From the NCBI GenBank assembly GCA_029532625.1, contig JARFXM010000008.1:2871397-2935396 (forward strand): a DNA stretch of 64,000 bases, in the 5' to 3' direction. The notes beneath the pieces were generated by a model. That model saw only the letters and a list, made by a program, of their open reading frames with translations. It had not been told where the DNA came from and made no database searches. This document shows positions 57,038-64,000 of the stretch, piece by piece. The translations under genes and the position numbers were made by a program. Within the stretch, counting starts at the first letter, position 1; each line of letters opens with the position of its first letter. This DNA comes from Lomentospora prolificans. Taxonomy: Eukaryota; Ascomycota; Sordariomycetes; Microascales; Microascaceae.

Positions 57038-57498
57038 TGTCACAGGCCGATCCGGCCTCTTATACAGACCAGGCAGACAAGCATAGCAGAAAAGGGTAAA
57101 CTCCAGCACAACCCAGAAAGACTAAGATTAGGCAGTATAACCTAGACTAATTAGTAGGGGACTATACTTAGAATATAAGTAGTCTATAAGGGGACTATAC
57201 TAGGGGTATATATAGTCTATAAGGGACTATATTAGAGATAAGTATAGTCTATAGGAGGACTACACCTTTAGGGCCTATAGTCCTAAAGGGGATAAAGTCT
57301 ATATAAGTTATAGTTATTACTATTATATATTCTAGTTATTCTTTAGTTCTATAATAGTTAATTTAAGTTACTTTATAAACTATACTTAAATATATATTAT
57401 AAACCTTTATTATTACTATCTAATTACTTTACTTATCTACTAATAGGCTTAATTATTCTAACCTTAAGGTAACTAACCCTATTAGAAGTATTAGAATA
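57038..57498 (+). repeat. LTR family A, forward copy, RIP-degraded
   Basis: It begins TGTCACAGGCCG, as the 33668 copy does on its own strand (TGTCACGGCG). It ends CTATTAGAAGTATTAGAATA, the RIP-altered form of CTATTAGAAGTGTTGGAACA. It precedes a readable gag remnant, so it looks like a 5' LTR. Confidence 0.65.
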
Positions 57499-57549
57499 TT
57501 ATATATTAACTACTCCTATTTAGTAAGTAACCCTTTCAAATAGTAAGAA

Positions 57550-58053
57550 ACTAATAGTAGGAACTATAGTAAATAAAACTATATCTAGTACTAGTATTAT
57601 AACTACTAGTAAGGAATAACTTACTAAAAAGATTAAGGAATTTATAGAGTAACTTTAATAAGCCTAATAGTAGAATACTTAACTTCAGGAATAATACTAA
57701 CCTATTATATATAAAGATATATTATCTCTCTTCTAAACTATTATCTAATCTACTACTAATACTATTATAGAAGTAAAGAAGCCTAAAGTCTACTTCCTAA
57801 AACCTAAGAAGTTTAATAGAAGCTATATTAAGCTATAGTCCTTCCTTATATATATAAGGGTATATTATAACTACTATAGAATTACTAATACTACTACTAA
57901 AGTTACTAGTATAGTAAGATTCCTAGTTAGAGATACTATAGTATAGTTTAAACTAACCTTATAGGACTATTATACTAGTAAACTTATATAATAAGATAGT
58001 ATAACTAAAAGAATATTTAAAAACTATAATAACTTTAAAGAAGCTATTAAAGG
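57550..58053 (+). mobile_element. Ty3/gypsy gag remnant
   Basis: With stops read through, the plus strand gives a gag-like text around 57770-58050: PKKFNRSYIKL, a VRFLVRDTIV-like stretch, the LxDYYTSKLI pattern and RIFKNYNNFKEAIKG. These match the PxxFxG...LxxFLxxVxxYF and WFxPxLxDY elements of gypsy capsid. Stops (TAG, TAA) sit where CAG/CAA would fit. The remnant ends where repeat B restarts at 58054. Confidence 0.65.
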
Positions 58054-58293
58054 TGTTACGCCATATCATGGGAGCAAGCGTGGAAACGCCCAGTGACACA
58101 CCAAACCATATAAGCAAGCATAAACAAGCCCCAGCTGATCCTCAGTAAGCAAGCAAGCAATGCCAAGGGTCAGGCAAGGAATATAAAGGAAGCTAGGAAC
58201 CACAAACTAGATAAAAAGAACAAGCCTATTTTACTATCACAAGAGAACACCTACCTATATACTAACTAACTATATAGAGGTGGACTTATATAA
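58054..58293 (+). repeat. Repeat family B, copy 2
   Basis: It starts TGTTACGCCATATCATGGGA and is less RIP-damaged than copy 1 at 56655 (it keeps CAAGCGTGGAAACGCCCAG). It stops at 58293 where the minus-strand gypsy element begins, so it was the target of that insertion. Confidence 0.65.
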
Positions 58294-58720
58294 TGTTCCA
58301 ACACTTCTAATAGGGTTAGTTACCTTAAGGTTAGAATAGTCAGGCCTATTAGTAGGTAAGTAAGGTAATTAGATAGTAATAATAAGGGTTTATAATATAT
58401 ATTTAAGTATAGTTTATAGAGTAACTTAAATTAACTACTAGAGAGCCTTAAAAGATAAGCTAGATATATAGTAGAACCTATAGTTTATATAAATATTTCC
58501 CTTCTATACTCTCCTAGATTACCCTAGCTTACTATAACCTTATATAATCTAGGTTACTTATAGATTACTATAAGTATAGGTGATTTATTATTTCCTATAA
58601 TCCTAGTATACTTCTATAGTTTATCCTTTTCTACTAGTCTTAACTACCTAGCCTCCTCTCTTAGCTAAGTATAGTTATAATATAATACCTCCCCTCTTTT
58701 AGTCTTTATCCCTAAAGATT
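58294..58720 (-). repeat. LTR family A, 3' LTR of the minus-strand gypsy element
   Basis: On the plus strand it opens TGTTCCAACACTTCTAATAG, the reverse complement of the LTR end ...GTGTTGGAACA, abutting repeat B. It lies downstream of integrase on the element's own strand, so it is the 3' LTR. The inner border near 58685-58720 is estimated. Confidence 0.65.
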
Positions 58721-61700
58721 TATAAGTAGACCTTCTACTTATTAGTTCTTTATTTTTATAAGTTCCTTTTTATTCTATTAAAATATTTCTACTATAATTA
58801 CTACTATACCTAACTATACCTATAGATCCTATTCTAAAGCTTCCTATAACTATTTAACCTTAGCTAATATAATTAAGTTACTAAATACTAAGACTAAGAT
58901 ACTATATATATATTATTTTAAAAATAATAAAGTATATATAATAAGTAAAGGGTCCTCTTAGTATATAGAGTATATATAGTAAAGTAGGTTATATAATAGG
59001 GTTTTTATAGCTTCTACTTATAAGCTTCCTATCCTTCTTAGATCTTTATTTTAGTTACTAACTACCCCTTTAGTTACTTATCTTTTATAAGAGTAGAGAA
59101 AACTAGAAAAGGAGGAGGTAGAGGTAGAGGAGATATTATTTATCCTCTAGATATAACTATCTATAGTAGTAAACTACCTAGTATATATTTATTAGCTAAA
59201 GAAGAGTATTAAAGTAAAGAGTTTAGAAATATTTAAGAGAAGGATCTAGAATCTAGATAAAGAGGATAGTACCTACCTCTCTATCTAGGAGTCTTATATA
59301 GTAAAGGACCTCTAATCTTTTAGGGTTTCTAATCCTACTAATTAGTCCTCCTTAGGTTTAGGGGATAGTTTTATAGACTTAGGTCTTTTAGTTAATCTAG
59401 GTTCTTCTAGTAGAATATAGTAAGAAGTTACTAGCTCCCTATTAAATATTTAATAAGCTCCTAAGTATTTTTAGTATATTTAAAATTTTTCTATTTAACT
59501 AAGTATTTAACTTTCTTATTATTATTTATTAAGTTAAGAATTTTCTTAGTATCCTAAATATCTTCTTTAGGTTTAACTATTATAGATTTTTCTATAGATA
59601 TATTATTATATACTAGTTTAAGTAGTACTATATAGAAAAATAGGTATCTTTTTATTCTTTTTAGTAGTTCTAATTTATAGTTAACTTTTAAAACTTTTTA
59701 TTTAATTAAGAATAGTTTTAATTTCTTATAATCTAGCTTATTACTTAGTTATATAGTTTTAATCTAGGGGTCCCTAATTCCTAGTTTCTTTTATAGTAAT
59801 TAAACCTTACTTCCCTTTTTAAAAGTTAGTCCCTTAATCCTTTTCTTATCTATATAATACTTTATCCTTTATTTTATAAACTCTAGTTCTTCTATTAGTT
59901 ACTTATAGAGTTCTTTTATTTTATCTAATTAGATAATTATTTATTTAGTTTATATTTTTATTCTTATAGGCTTAAATCCTATCTTAGGTTATATTCTATA
60001 GTTTATATAGAATAGTAATATTCCTATACTTTCTAATATATTAATATTATAAGTATACTAAGCTAGAGGTAGTAGTATTACCTAATTATTTTATTCCTAG
60101 TTAATATAATATTATAAGTAGGTTTCTAGTATTTAATTTACCTATTCTACCTATCCTTAGGTTTTAGGATAGTAAGCTATAGATAACTTATAGTTAATTC
60201 CTAACCTTTCTAAAAGATTCTACTAGAAATAGGAAATAAAGATACTTCCTCTATTAGTATTAATTTCTTCTAGTAAGTTATAGTTTATAGCTACTATCTA
60301 TAGGAATAGTTCTATAAATTAAGGTACTTTTATAGCTTTATTATAGGGTATAAAGTAAGTATATTTTATAAATTAGTCTATAACTACTATAATACTATTA
60401 TACTTAACTTTTATAGTTAGATCTTCTAACTTTAGTAATTTAATAATAAAATTAATAATAATCTTTTACTATAGTACTTCTAGTATTAGTATTAGCTATA
60501 ATAGCTCTTATAGCTTATATTATAAGTTTTTATTCTTTATATATAAAGTATATTTAGTAAGTACTTCCTTAACTACTATTTTTAGCTATAGGATAAGGTA
60601 ACCTCTTAGTATTTTTTTAATTATTTTTATAATCCCTAGGTACCTACTAAGTAGTAACTTATATATTACTTATATTAGTTCCTTAGCTAGTTCTAGGGGT
60701 ACTAGTATATTCTTCTTATATTATCCTTATTTTAGATCCTTATAGTAACTTTTAATTTTTTTTATTATTTTAATAGTAGTATTAATTTAGTAGTTTATTA
60801 CTAGTTACTATAGGCTTCCTTATTTATTATAATAGAATACTATACTTACTTCCTTAGATATCTTTTAGAAGTGATCTAGTTATTAGCTAAGTATATTAGC
60901 TTATCTATTTTCTTTACTTTTAATATATATAATTTTGAAGTTATATTTAGAGAGGAATTTAGCCTATTAGACTTATTACTTATTTAGCTCTTTAGTAATT
61001 ATAAAGCTAGTAAAATTCTTATAATTAGAATAGATAATAATAGGGTATTTTACCCCTATAAAGTAATATTTCTATTCCTTAAAAGCTTTAATAATTACTA
61101 TAAGTTCTTTATTTAGGATTTTATATTATAGTATAGGTCTACTTAACTTTTTTAATATAAAAGTAATTAAGTATATCCTTTTTTATTTATCTCTTTATCT
61201 AAGTTATACCCTTAGGGTATAGTCTAATATATCTATCTTAACTTTAAAAGGTTTACTAGGGTTTACTTTATATAATACTAGCTTTTTATAAATACTCTAT
61301 TTTACTTTTTAGAATACTTATTATTATTCTAGCCCTTATATAAAGGTATTCTTATTCTTTATAAGCTTTATAAGAAATCTAACTCTCTTATTATAGTCTT
61401 TTAGGAACCTTCTATAGAAATTAATAAATCCTAGGAATCCCTATACTTTAGTAACTATCTAAGGTACTAGCTAGTTAAGTATAGCCTTAACTTTTAATTC
61501 TTATATCCTAATTTCTCCTAGTTAGATAGTATATTTAAAGAAGTCTATTTCTTATATATAGAAGTAATTTTTCTTTAGTTCTACTAATAAGTTAGTATTA
61601 TAGAGTTTTTATAGTACCTTTTTAATATATTTCTTATATTCTTCTAAAGTCTCTAAGAAGATAAGGATATTATCTAGATAGGCTACTATAAACTAATCTA

Positions 61701-63320
61701 GGTGCTCTTATAGTATATAGTTAATTATAGTTTAGAAGGTTACTAGTATATTTATAAGTCTAAATAGTATAATATAATATTTAAAGTATCTATATTAAGT
61801 ATAAAAAGCTATCTTCTACTTATCTCCTTCCTTAATCCTAATAAGGTTATATATCCTTTTAAGATCTAGGATAGTAAACTATTTTACTTTTTATAGTCTA
61901 TCCCTTAACTTTAAGATTAATAGTAGTAGGTATTAGTTCTTAATAGTAATCTTATTAAGTTAGTAGTAATCTATATATATATATAGTCTTCTATCCTTCT
62001 TTAGTATAAAGAGGATAGGGTATCCTACTAGTAATATTAAGGGTCTAATAAACCCTTTTTTAATATTTTCTTATATATATTCCTAAAGTTCTTTTAACTA
62101 GTTTTTATTTAAGTTATATATTAGTATAAACTTAGGTTATATTCCTAGTTTAAAGTAAATCTTATAATCCTATTTACTATATTCTAGAAGTCTAGTTTCT
62201 AATTCTTCTATAAATATTTTACTATACTTATAGTATTATAATAGTAAGTTCTATATTATTTCTTCTTTTATTAATATAGTAGTTATACTTATTATATAAT
62301 ATATTATCTAGTTTTATTTATATTTCTTTCCTTTTAGTAAGTGATTTAAATCTTTAGTAGTAAGTACTTTAATATATACTATTATCCTAAAGGCTCTTAG
62401 TTTATTTAGTATATACTATTCTAGTTAATACTACTTAGGGACTAAACTATTAATAAATTCTCCTTAAATCCTAATCTAAGTAAGCTAATTAGTAATCTAG
62501 TCTATTCTTAGGTTTTAAGTTCTTAATTATAGTATATTAATTATAATAGGATAGTTTGATTCTATAATATTAAAAGATATTTTATTAGGTTAGTTTTAGA
62601 TTATAATATTAAGGTATATAGTCTCTATATTTACTATACCTTTTCTATATATAATAAGTTCTCCTTTATAGTTATTTAATAGGTATAGTTATTCCTTATA
62701 ATTCTATAGGAGTTATAGTTTATTTACTATATCTAGTAAGATAAAATTTCCTTATACTCTACTATCTATTAAGGCTTTATATATTTATCCTTAAATTATA
62801 ATTAATACTTTTAAATATTTAGTTTTATTAAAGCTTATAATATTTAGACTTTAGTCTTCTAGTATAATAGCTTATTTATAGCTTTCTTATACCTTTTTAG
62901 AAGTATTCTCTAGGCTTTATTATCCTTATAGTTCTCTATACTATTATTTATATATCTTTATAGCTTACCTATTATATTTAGAGTTTTATTAGGTTATTTA
63001 TAGTCTAGCTTTCTTTATTACCTAGACTTCTTATTTTACTATATCTATTTCCTTTTCTATAGCTTTAATATATACCTATATAACTACTATATCTATATTA
63101 CTAAGCTTAGTTTTAAGCCCCTTAACTTATCCTTATATTTCTATAATATATTTATTATACTTAGTTATCTATTCTAGAATACTAGTAATAGTTTTATTAG
63201 TTCTATAGTTTATAGTTTATATAAGTTCCTCTATATTTTTAGTTCTTATTTCTATATATTCTAGTCTTCTAGCTATTTCTACTTATTATATTTTAATTTA
63301 ACTAAGTTTCTTAATTATAA
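58721..63320 (-). mobile_element. Ty3/gypsy internal region, heavily RIP-mutated
   Basis: No open frame survives, but protein text is readable on the minus strand if stops are ignored. About 63300-62700 is gag-like. About 62050-61290 is reverse transcriptase: IDYRQLNKITIKNRY, FTILDLKR, then VAYLDNILIF near 61660-61690, where the family has YLDD, and GFLGFINFYRRFLKDYNKR. About 61270-60850 is RNase H (KPFKVKIDILDYTL, YKILNKELIVIIKAF, KFLSKYNFKIIYIKSKENR). About 60400-59950 is integrase, with the NLLERLGINYKLSIAYYPKT and YYIN-NN-VILLPLA patterns. Order gag-RT-RNH-IN is gypsy. Changes are C-to-T and G-to-A, making CAA/CAG/CGA/TGG into stops. No 5' LTR is seen at the telomere side. Confidence 0.85.
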
Positions 63321-63342
63321 CAGGTTGAACCCTGGAATACAA

Positions 63343-63361
63343 GTGCCAGCAATGCTGGCAC
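63343..63361. repeat. Perfect 9-bp inverted repeat in a GC-normal island
   Basis: GTGCCAGCA, one A, TGCTGGCAC: a 19-base perfect palindrome within about 40 bases (63323-63362) of ordinary GC content, at the exact junction between the retroelement and the subtelomeric repeat. Confidence 0.9.
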
Positions 63362-63810
63362 CCCCTATACCCTCTAAAAGGGGATAGTAACCCCTTAATA
63401 AGCCTACTATAACTAGAGCTCTGTATACCCCCCCCCTATTAGGAGGTCTACTAGTAATCCCCCTATAGACCTATAGTAATAGGACCACCTATATACCCCC
63501 CTATTAGGAAGCCTATAAGTAATCTCCTAGTAGACTAGCTATAGTAGGATAGTATATATACCCCCTACCTAGAGGTTTATAACCCTACTATAGACTAATT
63601 CCTATAGGTATATATACCCTTATAAGTAGCCCCTATATAACTACTACTATAGTAGAAGATCCCTTTTTCCTATTCCTTCCTTCTATTCTTTAGTTATTTT
63701 ATAATAGATATATCTAAACCTTATATTATAGACTATACTTTATAGCTAGCCTATAATATATTATAAAATAACTCTCTATAAAAGAACCTTTAGAAGTAAT
63801 AGTTAGTTAC
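63362..63810. repeat. Subtelomeric C-rich degenerate repeat
   Basis: About four loose units, each starting TATATACCCCC and containing (C)TATTAGGAGG or a relative and CTATAGTA, at about 63425, 63488, 63550 and 63605. Units of 55-65 bp are strongly diverged, probably by RIP. No gene. Confidence 0.6.
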
Positions 63811-64000
63811 TAGGGTTAGGGTTAGGGTTAGGGTTAGGGTTAGGGTTAGGGTTAGGGTTAGGGTTAGGGTTAGGGTTAGGGTTAGGGTTAGGGTTAAGGG
63901 TTAGGGTTAGGGTTAGGGTTAGGGTTAGGGTTAGGGTTAGGGTTAGGGTTAGGGTTAGGGTTAGGGTTAGGGTTAGGGTTAGGTTAGGGTTAGGGTTAGG
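63811..64000 (+). repeat. Telomere, TTAGGG repeats
   Basis: About 31 TTAGGG units run to the window's last base, G-rich strand 5' to 3' toward the end, so this is the right chromosome end. Variants: one TTAAGGG near 63894 and one GGTTAGG lacking a G near 63981. The array begins directly after a TTAC from subtelomeric sequence. Confidence 0.98.

Noticed and set aside
58721..63320. Short AT-rich frames in the subtelomere as genes
   Set aside because: Stops dominate every frame and the only readable text is RIP-damaged gypsy pol.
1..64000. tRNA, rRNA, CRISPR arrays and bacterial-type operons
   Set aside because: No box A/box B pair, rRNA-like sequence or spaced direct repeats were recognised, and the window is eukaryotic.

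Overview
This is the right-hand end of a chromosome from a filamentous ascomycete (Pezizomycotina). The evidence is a terminal TTAGGG array running to the last base, genes with several short introns (about 50-75 nt, GTRNGT donors, CTAAY branch sites), families restricted to or typical of these fungi (Zn2Cys6 regulators, BBE oxidases, HET and DUF3435/FluG remnants, LysM proteins, Ecm33-like GPI proteins, GH18 killer-toxin-like chitinases), and RIP-like decay of retrotransposons. The PL3 pectate lyase and LysM protein suggest a plant- or insect-associated or mycoparasitic life style. The genus cannot be told from the sequence.

Layout. 1-9 kb: a small repeat protein (1460-1827), an intact BBE-type FAD oxidase (1981-3568, minus), an MFS transporter (5432-7432) and two doubtful coding stretches. 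9.6-27 kb: a dense metabolic block with a CocE/NonD hydrolase, a C2H2 plus Zn2Cys6 transcription factor, a cupin, a flavin monooxygenase fused to an acetoacetate-decarboxylase-like domain, an SDR, a monofunctional histidinol-dehydrogenase-like enzyme and a second flavin monooxygenase. Content and spacing suggest a regulated catabolic or secondary-metabolism cluster, possibly for an aromatic compound. 27-34 kb: an ITPase-like housekeeping enzyme, a PL3 pectate lyase, a HET-domain remnant and an Ecm33/SPS2-like GPI protein.

33.6-44.6 kb is a graveyard: a solo-LTR-like copy, a frameshifted second BBE oxidase, a second LTR copy, a degenerate minisatellite with a CT run, a truncated amino-acid permease next to a Tc1/mariner transposase, an unnamed gene fragment, a decayed DUF3435/FluG tyrosine-recombinase-like gene and a 19-nt interstitial telomeric motif in inverted orientation.

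45-56.6 kb holds a chitin-centred group: a four-LysM secreted protein, a GPI-type secreted protein, a cytosolic protein with an acidic 14-residue tandem repeat, and a 1554-residue chitinase carrying LysM-like, CBM18 and GH18 domains plus a C-terminal NucA/NucB-like nuclease motif. This resembles a one-chain version of a zymocin-type killer chitinase and is the most interesting system in the window.

56.6-63.3 kb is extremely AT-rich and consists of nested Ty3/gypsy elements hit by RIP-like mutation. Gag is readable on the plus strand and RT, RNase H and integrase on the minus strand. A short C-rich subtelomeric repeat and about 190 bp of telomere follow. Exon boundaries were placed by hand from splice motifs and reading frame. 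All protein identifications rest on recognised motifs, not on database searches.
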